Shown piece by piece: positions 1 through 8,018 of a DNA stretch of 64,000 nucleotides; the first letter of the stretch is position 1; each line of letters starts with the position of its first letter. Both the position numbers and the translations under genes were made by a program. Source of the DNA: Abiotrophia sp. HMSC24B09 (lineage in GTDB: Bacteria > Bacillota > Bacilli > Lactobacillales > Aerococcaceae); NCBI RefSeq assembly GCF_001815865.1, contig NZ_KV822211.1, positions 47,810-111,809 of the forward strand, read 5' to 3'. The notes under the pieces were generated by a model. The model was given only the letters and a program-made list of their open reading frames with translations, made no database searches and was not told the origin of the DNA.

Positions 1-13
1 AAACTCCCGTTTG

Positions 14-19
14 TCAATA
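14..19 (-). promoter_or_regulatory. Possible -35 hexamer of a promoter firing out of the window
   Basis: A perfect TTGACA reads on the minus strand, but its -10 would lie outside the window, so it cannot be confirmed. The rest of 1-120 holds no gene that I can support. Confidence 0.2.
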
Positions 20-122
20 TCCATAAAAGGATAGTAAAGGTGGCATTTTGAATTCATAAACTCTCTTAAGCGTATGTAACCAGAAGCAATATATTTATTA
101 ACGTATTTATGGACAAAACAAA

Positions 123-160
123 AAAGCTAGAGACTCCGATAAAACGGAGTTTCTAGCTTT
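123..160 (-). terminator. Intrinsic terminator after rplL
   Basis: A hairpin with arms AAAGCTAGAnACTCCG and CGGAGTnTCTAGCTTT and an A-rich loop lies just downstream of rplL on the minus strand. It is followed in that direction by TTTGTTTTG. It would end the rplJ-rplL transcript. Confidence 0.85.
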
Positions 161-177
161 ATTTCTGAGCTTGAAAA

Positions 178-543
178 TTACTTCAAGGTTACAGTTGCGC
201 CAACTTCTTCCAAGGCAGCTTTCAAAGCTTCTGCGTCTTCTTTAGAAGCGCCTTCCTTGACTACAGATGGTGCGCCGTCAACTAATTCTTTAGCTTCTTT
301 CAAGCCTAAGCCAGTTGCTTCACGGACAACCTTGATAACTTTGATCTTACCTGCACCTGCGTTAGTTAATTCAACGTCAAATTCAGTTTTCTCTTCAGCT
401 GCTGCTGCTGGACCTGCTGCTACTGCTACAGGAGCTGCTGCAGTTACGCCAAATTCTTCTTCGATTGCTTTTACTAAATCGTTTAATTCGATGATTGTTG
501 CTTCTTTGATTTCAGCAATAATGTTTTCAATGTTTAATGCCAT
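178..543 (-). CDS. rplL: 50S ribosomal protein L7/L12
   Basis: The 121-residue acidic stalk protein of the large ribosomal subunit recruits translation factors. The N-terminal dimerisation helix (about 1-32) is followed by an Ala/Pro/Val-rich hinge at about 35-50 and a globular C-terminal domain with the conserved [11 protein letters not shown] segment. The length is normal for the family. It is the second gene after rplJ, about 35 bases downstream, and ends at a strong hairpin terminator. The start has an AGGAGGAAAT-type ribosome binding site. Confidence 0.98.
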   Translation of the reverse strand: MALNIENIIAEIKEATIIELNDLVKAIEEEFGVTAAAPVAVAAGPAAAAEEKTEFDVELTNAGAGKIKVIKVVREATGLGLKEAKELVDGAPSVVKEGASKEDAEALKAALEEVGATVTLK

Positions 544-578
544 GATTAATTTCCTCCATTAAGTTTAGTATTGTGTAA

Positions 579-1079
579 TTAAGCTGCACTTTCTTTTGCT
601 TCTGCAACAGCTTTAATAGCCAATGCAGTGTTGCGTACTGGGGCTTGCAGTACAGAAAGGAGCATAGAGAGCATGCCGTCGCGGTCTGGAAGAGCTGCAA
701 GAGCCTTCACGTCTTCTGCTGAAGCTGCTTTCCCTTCGATTAAGCCACCTTTGATTTCAAGCTTTTCAGCTTTCTTCGCGAATTCTGCGATAACTTTCGC
801 TGGCGCTACAACTTCTGATTCGCTGAACACGATAGCAGTTGGGCCTACAAAGTGGGCATCCAAGCCTTCGATTTCAGCTTGAGCAGCAGCACGACGTAAG
901 ATGGTGTTTTTCACAACCTTCATTTGCACGCCGTTATCACGCAACTCTTTACGTAAGTTAGTCACTTGTTCAACGGTTAAGCCTAAGTAGTCAACAACGA
1001 CTACAGATGCTGCAGATTTGAGTTCTTCAGCAACTTTTGAAACTTCTTCTTGCTTTTTCAAGAGAATTGCTTTTGTCAT
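579..1079 (-). CDS. rplJ: 50S ribosomal protein L10
   Basis: L10 anchors L7/L12 dimers to 23S rRNA at the stalk base. The 166-residue sequence has the usual N-terminal pattern ([18 protein letters not shown], then [20 protein letters not shown]) and a C-terminal helical tail for L12 binding. It is the first gene of rplJ-rplL, with its own promoter and an L10-type leader containing a terminator hairpin. This fits the known autogenous control of the family by the L10(L12)4 complex. Confidence 0.98.
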   Translation of the reverse strand: MTKAILLKKQEEVSKVAEELKSAASVVVVDYLGLTVEQVTNLRKELRDNGVQMKVVKNTILRRAAAQAEIEGLDAHFVGPTAIVFSESEVVAPAKVIAEFAKKAEKLEIKGGLIEGKAASAEDVKALAALPDRDGMLSMLLSVLQAPVRNTALAIKAVAEAKESAA

Positions 1080-1104
1080 AATTTCACCTCCGCTAGTTTG
1101 ATAT

Positions 1105-1235
1105 AGAGATTCTTATGTTGCCATAAAAAATCTCTATGTCACCTTAGACATAGAGATAGCTTCCATTCGTGGAACTTCCTCGGTAAGAAATTAAGGCCTG
1201 CGCCACTTACTGTCTTCGGTCGTTATATTAACGTA
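1105..1235 (-). ncRNA. Ribosomal protein L10 leader
   Basis: The 5' untranslated region of rplJ is about 150 bases long. It ends in a hairpin with ATCTCTATGTC/GACATAGAGAT arms (1130-1157) followed by six T residues on the minus strand, a classical attenuator. The position and architecture match the L10 leader family of Firmicutes. Family membership is inferred from context and was not computed. Confidence 0.7.
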
Positions 1236-1239
1236 TGTT

Positions 1240-1268
1240 ATTGTAGCGAAGAAGGGCCATCATGTCAA
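1240..1268 (-). promoter_or_regulatory. Promoter of rplJ-rplL
   Basis: On the minus strand TTGACA (1268-1263) is followed after 17 bases by TACAAT (1245-1240), a near-consensus housekeeping promoter. It lies in the rplA-rplJ gap, so rplJ-rplL can be transcribed independently of rplK-rplA. Confidence 0.85.
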
Positions 1269-1295
1269 GCCTCTTCGCGGATTTCTCGCTAAAAA

Positions 1296-1985
1296 TTAGA
1301 GAGAAGTAACATCCAACTTGATCCCAGGACCAAAAGTAGTGCTCAAAGTCAAGTTGTTGATGTAAGTACCTTTAGCAGCGGCTGGTTTCACACGCAAGAT
1401 TTGCTCGTGAAGCGCCTTGAGGTTTTCAACCAATTTGTTGTCTTCAAAAGATACTTTACCGATTGGCACGTTCACGATACCAGCTTTGTCAGCACGGTAA
1501 GTTACTTGACCAGCTTTGATGTCGTTTACGGCTTTGGTTACGTCCATGGTAACAGTCCCGGTTTTAGGGTTTGGCATCAAGCCTTTTGGCCCTAAGACAC
1601 GACCAAGGCGACCCACTTGACCCATCATGTCAGGGGTAGCGACCATCACGTCGAATTCTAACCAACCGTCAGAAATCTTTTGGATTAAGTCTGCTTCACC
1701 AACAAAGTCAGCACCTGCTGCTTCCGCTTCTTTAGCTTTTTCGCCACGCGCGATTACAACTACACGGCTGGTTTTACCAGTCCCGTGTGGCAATACCATT
1801 GCGCCACGGATTTGTTGGTCAGCTTTCTTAACGTCGATGTTTAAGTTGTAAGAAACTTCAACGGTAGCGTCGAACTTAGCGAAGTCGATTTCTTTTGCTA
1901 AGGTAACAGCTTCGTTAGCTTCGTATTTTTTGTTGCGGTCTACTTTTGCAAGAGCCGCTTGTAAGTTTTTGCTCTTTTTAGCCAT
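1296..1985 (-). CDS. rplA: 50S ribosomal protein L1
   Basis: L1 forms the mobile stalk beside the ribosomal E site and helps release deacylated tRNA. The 229-residue length is typical, and characteristic stretches include [29 protein letters not shown] and the C-terminal GPGIKLD. It follows rplK by about 80 bases. A small hairpin (ACCCGA/TCGGGT, 2030-2047) sits upstream of its ribosome binding site and could be a regulatory or processing element. Confidence 0.98.
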   Translation of the reverse strand: MAKKSKNLQAALAKVDRNKKYEANEAVTLAKEIDFAKFDATVEVSYNLNIDVKKADQQIRGAMVLPHGTGKTSRVVVIARGEKAKEAEAAGADFVGEADLIQKISDGWLEFDVMVATPDMMGQVGRLGRVLGPKGLMPNPKTGTVTMDVTKAVNDIKAGQVTYRADKAGIVNVPIGKVSFEDNKLVENLKALHEQILRVKPAAAKGTYINNLTLSTTFGPGIKLDVTSL

Positions 1986-2065
1986 TTTTCTTCCTCCTAT
2001 GTTGTGGTTATAACGGTTTGACCTCCCACACCCGATAGAATTCGGGTTGAGAAGCTACATTGTGC

Positions 2066-2491
2066 TTAGTCTTGGACTGTAATCCCCATTGAGCGAGCAG
2101 TACCTTCAACCATGCGCATTGCAGCTTCAACATTGGCTGCATTTAAGTCTGGCATTTTAGTTTCTGCGATTTCTCGTACTTGATCTTTGGTTACAGTGGC
2201 AACCTTAGTTTTGTTAGGTACACCTGAACCTTTGTCAACTTTAGCAGCTTTCAGTAACAATACTGGAGCTGGTGGAGTTTTGGTGATGAAAGTAAATGAA
2301 CGGTCTTCGTATACAGAGATAACAACAGGAATAATCAAGCCTGCTTGATCTTGTGTACGAGCGTTGAACTCTTTACAGAACCCCATGATGTTTACTTGTG
2401 CTTGACCGAGCGCTGGACCTACTGGTGGAGCAGGGCTTGCTTTGCCGGCTGGGATTTGTAATTTAACTTGTTTTACGACTTTTTTAGCCAC
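2066..2491 (-). CDS. rplK: 50S ribosomal protein L11 (GTG start)
   Basis: L11 is part of the GTPase-associated centre of the 50S subunit. I place the start at a GTG (2491-2489) preceded by AAGGAGGAATGTTTC, giving 141 residues beginning with the conserved [17 protein letters not shown]. An in-frame upstream codon exists, but the added 21 residues are not L11-like and lie in the untranslated leader. The C-terminal rRNA-binding domain ends with [10 protein letters not shown]. Confidence 0.96.
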   Translation of the reverse strand: MAKKVVKQVKLQIPAGKASPAPPVGPALGQAQVNIMGFCKEFNARTQDQAGLIIPVVISVYEDRSFTFITKTPPAPVLLLKAAKVDKGSGVPNKTKVATVTKDQVREIAETKMPDLNAANVEAAMRMVEGTARSMGITVQD

Positions 2492-2582
2492 GAAACATTC
2501 CTCCTTAATTTTTGGTTCGTGATGTGGTTCATGGAAGCCTAAGCCTCCTCCCACTCAGTGTGCGTACTTTGCGCACCGTACT

Positions 2583-2610
2583 ATTATAGCATACTCCAGC
2601 AAATATGCAA
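2583..2610 (-). promoter_or_regulatory. Promoter of rplK-rplA
   Basis: TTGCAT (2610-2605), a 16-base spacer and an extended -10 TGCTATAAT (TATAAT at 2588-2583) read on the minus strand about 90 bases before rplK. The leader includes a GTGCG...CGCAC hairpin near 2560-2576. Confidence 0.8.
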
Positions 2611-2687
2611 TGCCTTAAGGCCTGATTTCGAGAGATTTTTTTGCTCTGCAAGATTCTGCTCATACTTGGCTTTTTCCGCACAAGAAA

Positions 2688-2707
2688 AGCCCCCTGGAAA
2701 GGGAGCT
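2688..2707 (-). terminator. Terminator after the uracil permease
   Basis: A GC-rich hairpin (AGCTCCC/GGGGGCT with one G-U pair) is followed on the minus strand by TTTTCTTG just past the permease stop codon. Confidence 0.75.
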
Positions 2708-2713
2708 CCTTAT

Positions 2714-4036
2714 TTACGCTTCACCAAGTAATTCTTCAACCTTCTGGTCTTGGAATTTTTCTTCGTGTGGCAAGATTAAGTTGAGCAGAACGCCCGCCAA
2801 GGCGCAGAGGGCAGTGCCAGATAAGGTCACCGGCCCCAATTTGAGAACCGCGCCTCCCAAGCCTAGCACCAACATGGAACTGGCGATAATCAAGTTGCGG
2901 ACTTGGTGGAAGTCAACTTGCTTCTCAATCAGCACTTTCAAACCGTTAGAAGCAATAACCCCATAGAGTAGGATGGCCATACCACCTAATACGGGTTTAG
3001 GAATGGTGGAGATGATGGCCGTGAATTTGCCCATAAAGCTAAGCCCGATAGCAAAGAGAGCAGCATTACGAATGACAGAGACGGAAGCGATACGGGTCAT
3101 CCCTACCACCCCAGTGTTCTCGCCATAAGTGGTATTGGCCGGGCCACCGATAAAGGCTGACACAGCAGTCGCCACCCCATCCCCAATCAAGGTCCGATGG
3201 AGGCCTGGTTTTTCCAAGAACTTACGGCCGCAGATTTGCCCCAACACTGTATGGTCCCCAATATGTTCAGCAATGGTCACGACCGCTACCGGCAAAATCG
3301 CCCAGGTCTCTGGCCCAAAGTAGAGGTGATAGCGACTGAAGAAGCCCCCAGTTTCAAATGGCAAATAGAGATGTGGCACTTCAAACCAAGCTGCCTCTAG
3401 GACTGGCTTAAAGTCTACCAAACCAAAGACAACGGCCACCAAGTAGCCCCCAATAATCCCAAAGAGGAAAGGAATGATTTTGAGAAAACCCTTGGCTTTG
3501 GTATTAATGAAGGCCGTGATTAAGAAGGTAACAAGGGCGACCAGGATATGTTTGATGTCGCCCCCCTCCACAAAACCAGCATTCTTAACCGCTGAGTTGG
3601 CTAAGCCCAAACCGATTACCATAATCATGGGCCCAATCACAATAGGTGGCAATAAGCGATCAATCCAAGTAGTTCCAATTGCCCGAATCAAGAGGGCCAT
3701 TCCAACATAGACTAGTCCAACTAGCACCACCCCAGTTTGGGCAGCGGAGACATCGCCATTCATCTGACTATTGGCGAAGGCCATGGCCTGGATAAAGGCG
3801 AAGGACGACCCTAGGTAGACCGGCACCTTGAACTGGGTTGAGACCATGTAGATGAGGGTCCCAATCCCTGAGGCAAAGAGCGCCACCGAAACCGGCATCC
3901 CCAGAATCAGGGGCACCAGAATGGTCGCCCCAAACATAGCAAAGACGTGTTGGGCGCTCAACAAGAGCCCTTGTAGGAAAGGCGGCTTCTGCTCGACATC
4001 AAGCAGCATGCGGACTTTGGACGTTTGTAGTTCCAT
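2714..4036 (-). CDS. uraA: Uracil permease (NCS2 family)
   Basis: A polytopic membrane transporter of about 440 residues importing uracil, most likely with protons. About 12-14 hydrophobic segments are visible. NCS2 marks include the N-terminal AQHVFAMFGATILVPLI, SSFAFIQA, the motif AEHIGDHTVLGQICGR and GGPANTTYGENTGV. I choose the second of two tandem ATG codons (4036), because AGAGG stands five bases upstream; the first (4039) is only two bases from it. A TTG further upstream would fall inside the leader hairpin. Sitting between nusG and rplK is an insertion into the usual order. The leader looks like a PyrR-responsive switch. It is also called pyrP in Gram-positives. Confidence 0.93.
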   Translation of the reverse strand: MELQTSKVRMLLDVEQKPPFLQGLLLSAQHVFAMFGATILVPLILGMPVSVALFASGIGTLIYMVSTQFKVPVYLGSSFAFIQAMAFANSQMNGDVSAAQTGVVLVGLVYVGMALLIRAIGTTWIDRLLPPIVIGPMIMVIGLGLANSAVKNAGFVEGGDIKHILVALVTFLITAFINTKAKGFLKIIPFLFGIIGGYLVAVVFGLVDFKPVLEAAWFEVPHLYLPFETGGFFSRYHLYFGPETWAILPVAVVTIAEHIGDHTVLGQICGRKFLEKPGLHRTLIGDGVATAVSAFIGGPANTTYGENTGVVGMTRIASVSVIRNAALFAIGLSFMGKFTAIISTIPKPVLGGMAILLYGVIASNGLKVLIEKQVDFHQVRNLIIASSMLVLGLGGAVLKLGPVTLSGTALCALAGVLLNLILPHEEKFQDQKVEELLGEA

Positions 4037-4051
4037 CATAACCTCTTTTCC

Positions 4052-4150
4052 GGGCTCCAAGACATGACAAAGAGCCCTCTGAATTTATTCCAAGGGCTCG
4101 GTAAAGTGATTTAGCCTTCTCCACCTCACGGGATGGAATTAAAAGCCCTT
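4052..4150 (-). promoter_or_regulatory. PyrR-type leader switch before the uracil permease
   Basis: Reading 5' to 3' on the minus strand, three mutually exclusive pairings are possible: AAGGGCT (4150-4144) with AGCCCTT (4098-4092), enclosing a PyrR-box-like ATCCCGTGAGGTGGAGAAGG; GAGCCCT (4099-4093) with AGGGCTC (4078-4072); and GGGCTC (4077-4072) with GAGCCC (4057-4052). The last hairpin ends two bases before the start of the Shine-Dalgarno region and has no U-run, so it would block ribosome access and not terminate transcription. An extended -10 (TGCTATACT) lies just upstream. Confidence 0.65.
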
Positions 4151-4250
4151 ATTGGGAGATAGTATAGCACACGTGAGGCTCTTTGACGAGTCTAAGCTGG
4201 GCATTTGGCCAATTTTGTTAAGACTTCATCACTCACCCCACAAAAAAATA

Positions 4251-4274
4251 GACTAGGAAGCTTATTTCCTAGTC
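4251..4274 (-). terminator. Terminator after nusG
   Basis: A hairpin with GACTAGGAA and TTTCCTAGTC arms is followed on the minus strand by TATTTTTTTG. Confidence 0.88.
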
Positions 4275-4284
4275 TCTACCTTGA

Positions 4285-4824
4285 TTAAATATCTTCTTTT
4301 TTAACTTGCACGAAGTCTAATTCCGCCACTGTCTCACGACCAAACATTTCAATCACTACTTTGAGTTTGTCATGATCACGGTCGATTTCCTCGATTTGAC
4401 CAGATAGGCCAGAGAAAGCCCCATCGATAATGGACACATAGTCGCCTTCTTCAACATTGAGTTCTACACGTTGACTTGGCATTGGCGCATCACCCAAGAT
4501 AGCCGCAATTTCTTCTGGCAAGAGCGGGGATGGTTTTGAGCCGGCACCATGAGAACCAACAAAACCAGTTACACCTGGTGTATTACGAACAATAAACCAA
4601 GCCTCATCAGACATTTCCATCTCTACTAGGACATAGCCAGGGAAGGTCTTTTCGACTTTTTTCTTCTCTACGCCATCGGTCTTCTCAACCACTTCTTCTT
4701 CAGGTACCGCAATACGGAAGATGTGGTCTTGCATGTTCATGCTTTCCGTCCGCATCTCGATATTTTCTTTGACCTTGTTTTCGTACCCTGAGTACGTGTG
4801 TAATACATACCATTCTTTACTCAT
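4285..4824 (-). CDS. nusG: Transcription termination/antitermination factor NusG
   Basis: NusG binds RNA polymerase and modulates pausing, termination and transcription-translation coupling. The 179-residue protein has the NGN domain start (EWYVLHTYSGYENKVKENIE), the conserved FPGYVLVEMEM and the C-terminal KOW motif (EEGDYVSIIDGAFSGLSGQIEEI). It follows secE in the usual order but with pgpA between them. A separate promoter and a hairpin with a U-run stand in its leader. Confidence 0.97.
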   Translation of the reverse strand: MSKEWYVLHTYSGYENKVKENIEMRTESMNMQDHIFRIAVPEEEVVEKTDGVEKKKVEKTFPGYVLVEMEMSDEAWFIVRNTPGVTGFVGSHGAGSKPSPLLPEEIAAILGDAPMPSQRVELNVEEGDYVSIIDGAFSGLSGQIEEIDRDHDKLKVVIEMFGRETVAELDFVQVKKEDI

Positions 4825-4856
4825 CTGTCTACTCCTTTTATTTGAACCGGCAAAAT

Positions 4857-4878
4857 AAAAAACCTACATTGGGTAGGT
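4857..4878 (-). terminator. Short attenuator-like hairpin in the nusG leader
   Basis: ACCTAC-CCAAT-GTAGGT followed by six T residues reads on the minus strand, only about 10-30 bases after the expected start of transcription. The hairpin is weak (six pairs), so it may be a pause or a partial terminator. Confidence 0.5.
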
Positions 4879-4894
4879 CGCTATCGTTAGCCTT

Positions 4895-4924
4895 AGTATA
4901 ACATAAGGGCGGCCACTGAGACAA
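4895..4924 (-). promoter_or_regulatory. Promoter of nusG
   Basis: TTGTCT (4924-4919), an 18-base spacer and TATACT (4900-4895) read on the minus strand between pgpA and nusG. Confidence 0.7.
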
Positions 4925-4965
4925 GACCCGGCCCAAGGAATTTCCCTGGGCATTTGGCCTAGTGG

Positions 4966-5463
4966 CTAGTCTTGATTTCTCTCTAAACCTGCGTGAGCAA
5001 TCCGAGCTGCAGCAGCGGCTGCAATGGCGCCTACCAAGTCATCAATGAAAGTGTTGACCCGGCCAGGCGTCTTGGAATCTAGTTCTTTGACGATGCCGGT
5101 CTTCATTTTGTCTACATAGCCAAAGTTGGTCAGGCCAATCGACCCGTAGACGTTGACAATGGACAGGGCCAGAATCTCATCAATGCCATAAAGACCCGCA
5201 TCGCGGGCAATAATGTCTCGCAAAATAGGCGAGAAGTGGCCCGCTTCTACCGCCATATCTAACTCAATACCAGTGACTACTGCGTGCTGAACCTCGCGTT
5301 TCTTGAGGACTTCTTGAACGTGGGCTTGGCATTGCTCAATGGTAATATGGGGCACATAATCTACTTGTAAGTCGTAGACAATGTGGGCAATATCCTTAAT
5401 AGTCACGCCTCGTTGGCTTAAGAGAGCATACATATGTTGTTCTAAGCGTTCATCGTGTGTCAT
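4966..5463 (-). CDS. pgpA: Phosphatidylglycerophosphatase A family protein (YutG-like)
   Basis: Members dephosphorylate phosphatidylglycerophosphate, the last step of phosphatidylglycerol synthesis, though Gram-positive YutG-type forms lack the full transmembrane part. The 165-residue product has the family's GxxGIDEILALSIVNVYGSIG and the strongly conserved NTFIDDLVGAIAAAAAARIAH, with acidic metal-binding residues (FIDD). I use the ATG at 5463, after AAAGGACGG. An upstream in-frame extension overlaps secE and is not family-like. It sits between secE and nusG, an unusual place. Confidence 0.85.
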   Translation of the reverse strand: MTHDERLEQHMYALLSQRGVTIKDIAHIVYDLQVDYVPHITIEQCQAHVQEVLKKREVQHAVVTGIELDMAVEAGHFSPILRDIIARDAGLYGIDEILALSIVNVYGSIGLTNFGYVDKMKTGIVKELDSKTPGRVNTFIDDLVGAIAAAAAARIAHAGLERNQD

Positions 5464-5492
5464 GACACCACCGTCCTTTTCCCTAAAGTAAA

Positions 5493-5527
5493 TCAATCCG
5501 CCTAGAGAGATTCTCCAAGCGGATTGA
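5493..5527 (-). terminator. Hairpin after secE
   Basis: A perfect nine-pair stem (TCAATCCGC/GCGGATTGA) lies between secE and pgpA, followed on the minus strand by TTTACTTT. The interrupted U-tract makes it a partial terminator or processing site. Confidence 0.5.
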
Positions 5528-5560
5528 GCTTTTCTATCTAAGTGCCTACCTCTCGCTCGC

Positions 5561-5734
5561 TTAGAGGGCGTAGAAGTAATTGAGTAAGTTGGACAAGCCA
5601 AAGTCGATGCCACCAAAGTAGAGGCCTAATAAAACGACCATAATGATGACTGTCCATGTATATTTGTTGACTTCACCTAAGCTTGGCCAAGTCACACGTT
5701 TCATTTCTTTTCCGACGTTCTTAATGTATCCCAT
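5561..5734 (-). CDS. secE: Preprotein translocase subunit SecE
   Basis: The small essential subunit of the SecYEG channel. Translating 5734-5561 on the minus strand gives 57 residues beginning MGYIKNVGKEMKRVTWPSLGE, with the family's conserved VTWP motif before one C-terminal membrane helix (WTVIIMVVLLGLYFGGIDFG). The length fits the single-helix Gram-positive form. It lies between rpmG and pgpA, with 14 bases separating it from rpmG. Confidence 0.95.
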   Translation of the reverse strand: MGYIKNVGKEMKRVTWPSLGEVNKYTWTVIIMVVLLGLYFGGIDFGLSNLLNYFYAL

Positions 5735-5748
5735 GCTCTAATACCCTT

Positions 5749-5901
5749 CTATTTAGTTTCTTTATGCAAGGTATGCTTGTTGCAATACTTGCAGAATTTC
5801 TTGATTTCTAAGCGTTGCGACTGTCCCATCTGCGTGGGTGTCATGTGGTAATTACGTTGACCACATTCACTACAGGCTAAGGCACCTTTCTTTTGAGCCA
5901 A
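5749..5901 (-). CDS. rpmG: 50S ribosomal protein L33 (TTG start)
   Basis: Translation on the minus strand from a TTG codon (5901) gives 50 residues: [17 protein letters not shown] near the start, then a second CxxC pair (FCKYCNKH) and THLHKETK-like end, that is, a zinc-ribbon-containing L33. A strong AGGAGG lies eight bases before the TTG, which decides the start. The zinc-binding (four-Cys) form fits the location upstream of secE seen in many Bacilli. Confidence 0.93.
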   Translation of the reverse strand: MAQKKGALACSECGQRNYHMTPTQMGQSQRLEIKKFCKYCNKHTLHKETK

Positions 5902-5955
5902 GGCAACTACCTCCTTTTGATGCTATATCATCTTTTAATGATAGGCAGTTCCCGG

Positions 5956-6582
5956 CTATTTGTCAAGCCTCTTGCAGAAATCTTCTAGTTTTTTACGACA
6001 GCGGCTTAGGGCACTTTGACAAGAACGTTGGGACTTGCCCTTGACCTGAGACATCTCCTCGACACTCATGCCATCTAGGCAAGCTAAGAGAACCTCTTTT
6101 TCCCAATCAGACAAACTTGAAAAATAACCATCGGAGGCTTCACGTGCCAGACACCAATCTTCTGGTGCCACATCATGACCTTGGGCTAGGGGACTCAAAG
6201 GATCGAAATGTGCCTCTAGTTGTTCTCTCACATAGTCATCCACATCCAGAGAAACACAATCGGATGCTTGAACACGTTTATGAGCCGATTCATAACGATA
6301 TAAATGGCTAAAATGTCGGATAAGGACAATTTTAAAGTAACTCTTGAAGGGAATTCCACCATTATAAGTGAAGATGGCCTTCCACAAAGTAACTCTAGCT
6401 TCTTGTTGGAAGTCTGCATAATCAAGATAGGCAGACTTACTCATCAAATAACAACTTCTAATCAAAGGACTGAACTGGCGCAACAATTGTTCAAATTGTT
6501 GGCCATCAAAATCTGCCTTGAGTGCTGCAACTGCTTGATCTAGTGCTGGCAACTCTGTGTCTTCGTACTGATGAAAATCCAT
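5956..6582 (-). CDS. Sigma-70 family sigma factor (SigH/ComX-like)
   Basis: A 208-residue alternative sigma factor. A region-2-like segment (YADFQQEARVTLWKAIFTYN, about 54-73) recognises -10 elements, and a region-4 helix-turn-helix (LSDWEKEVLLACLDGMSVEEM, about 156-176) is followed by SQRSCQSALSRCRKKL. There is no region 1 or 3. The position between rae1 and rpmG is where Bacillus has sigH; in Lactobacillales the equivalent often controls competence. What it controls here is inference. The start has GAGGAGG eight bases upstream. Confidence 0.85.
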   Translation of the reverse strand: MDFHQYEDTELPALDQAVAALKADFDGQQFEQLLRQFSPLIRSCYLMSKSAYLDYADFQQEARVTLWKAIFTYNGGIPFKSYFKIVLIRHFSHLYRYESAHKRVQASDCVSLDVDDYVREQLEAHFDPLSPLAQGHDVAPEDWCLAREASDGYFSSLSDWEKEVLLACLDGMSVEEMSQVKGKSQRSCQSALSRCRKKLEDFCKRLDK

Positions 6583-6643
6583 GGGTGTTTCCTCCTCTAT
6601 AAAGGTTATTATAGGGGAGAAGGAAAAGGTTTATCCCATATGT

Positions 6644-7159
6644 TTAAAGTGTTTTGCGCAATTGATCGAGTTTCGCCAATTGTTTTGCGCTCCACGGGCT
6701 GTGCCGGCGGAGCCGTCTACTATAGTAACGTTCGACATCTGCAGTCATTTCTTCCTTGGCTAACTTCAAATCAAGCCATAATTCTTGAGCCGACATACGA
6801 AGGGCTCCCTGTTGAAAAATAGTCCATTGCTCAGCCATATCACTCGTCGCCACCGTTACGCGGTTCAACGGATGGATATAGGCTCCTACTCCCCTCTCAA
6901 TATACGAGTCTGCCGTTTCGTTCTCCTCGGTAAAAACCACTTGCACTCCAGACTGCTCAAGCCTTGTCGCTCGTCCAGGTACTAATTGGGCATCAAAGAC
7001 CACAATCACTTGGACCTGTCTCACCCTGGCATAACTGGCCAGTTCAGCTATTAGTCGATCCCGCGCTTCTTGGATATTAACCACTTGAAGACGCGACAGG
7101 TGTGGCCACGCACCAATCATATTGTAGCCATCCACCAAAAGGTAGGCCTGTCTTTTCAT
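6644..7159 (-). CDS. rae1: Ribosome-dependent mRNA endonuclease Rae1 (NYN domain)
   Basis: A 171-residue NYN/PIN-like nuclease of the YacP family, which in Bacillus enters the ribosomal A site and cleaves mRNA. Conserved acidic residues are visible in LLVDGYNMIG (start), VVFDAQ (middle), TADSYIERG and VATSDMAEQ. A basic C-terminal tail follows. It lies 12 bases after rlmB, in the conserved cysS-mrnC-rlmB-rae1 order, and is probably cotranscribed. Confidence 0.92.
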   Translation of the reverse strand: MKRQAYLLVDGYNMIGAWPHLSRLQVVNIQEARDRLIAELASYARVRQVQVIVVFDAQLVPGRATRLEQSGVQVVFTEENETADSYIERGVGAYIHPLNRVTVATSDMAEQWTIFQQGALRMSAQELWLDLKLAKEEMTADVERYYSRRLRRHSPWSAKQLAKLDQLRKTL

Positions 7160-7171
7160 CTAGTGATTCCC

Positions 7172-8017
7172 CTAATTCATCCGATGCCGGGCAACTTCAT
7201 AAACCAATACGCCTGCTGCCACGCTAGCATTAAGACTTTGGACATGTCCCACCATTGGGATGGTGACAATGCCATCTGCTTTTTGCTTCACAAGAGGAGA
7301 GACCCCTTGACCTTCATTCCCAATGACAATCGCTAAAGGCCCTTGACTATTCCACTGGCGCACATCTTCTCCCGCCATATCCGTGGCGAAGACCCAGATT
7401 CCTTGATTTTGTAGCAGTTCAATGGTCTGAGCGATATTTGCAACACGAACAACGGGCACATGTTCGATAGCCCCTGTGGATGTCTTGGCAACAATGCCTG
7501 TTAAACCGACTGCGCGACGCTTAGGAATGATGATTCCGTGGACACCAAAAGCATCCGCCGTGCGAAGAATGGACCCCAAATTATGAGGATCTTCAATCCC
7601 ATCAAGAATCAGTAGGAAAGGAGGCTGGCCCTTGCTTTCGGCCAAGGCAAGGCAGTCTTCTATGGTCTGATAATCAAAAGGAGGCACGGTGAGAACCAAC
7701 CCTTGGTGATTAGCACCTTGGGTCAATTCATCCAGTTTACTTTTCGGAACTTCTTGAAAAATTCCGCCGTGGTTTTTTACTAATTCTATTATACTACTTA
7801 TTTTAGAATCTGCCAGCCCTTTTTGATAAAAAAGTTTATTTATCCCCTTATTTTTTTTAAGGGTTTCCATTACCGCGTGTTTGCCAAAGATAATTTCCTC
7901 TTGGGAAGATACTTCTTGATTATTTTCTATTTTCTTGTCTGTTGTTTCATCATATTTCTTTTTATGCGTTTGTCGCTTGCTAGTTGATTTGCGCGACCGA
8001 CTTGTATCATATTTCAT
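7172..8017 (-). CDS. rlmB: 23S rRNA 2'-O-ribose methyltransferase RlmB (TrmH/SpoU family)
   Basis: A SAM-dependent SPOUT enzyme predicted to methylate G2251-equivalent ribose in 23S rRNA. Domains: a charged Lys/Arg/Glu-rich N-terminal extension (about 1-40), an L30e-like substrate-binding domain (about 42-115) and the knotted SPOUT domain with motifs PHNLGSILRTADAFG, IVIGNEGQGVS and the SLNASVAAGVLVYE signature. The length of 281 is slightly long because of the extension. It starts one base after the mrnC stop, so the two are translationally close. Confidence 0.94.
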   Translation of the reverse strand: MKYDTSRSRKSTSKRQTHKKKYDETTDKKIENNQEVSSQEEIIFGKHAVMETLKKNKGINKLFYQKGLADSKISSIIELVKNHGGIFQEVPKSKLDELTQGANHQGLVLTVPPFDYQTIEDCLALAESKGQPPFLLILDGIEDPHNLGSILRTADAFGVHGIIIPKRRAVGLTGIVAKTSTGAIEHVPVVRVANIAQTIELLQNQGIWVFATDMAGEDVRQWNSQGPLAIVIGNEGQGVSPLVKQKADGIVTIPMVGHVQSLNASVAAGVLVYEVARHRMN

Positions 8018-8018
8018 T

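Noticed and set aside
1-120. Gene fragment at the left edge
   Set aside because: No frame on either strand gives a recognisable or ribosome-binding-site-supported product.
2492-2554. Upstream start for rplK
   Set aside because: The added residues are not L11-like; a GTG with a good ribosome binding site fits the family start.
5464-5616. Long N-terminal extension of pgpA
   Set aside because: It overlaps secE and a hairpin; the ATG at 5463 gives the normal family length.
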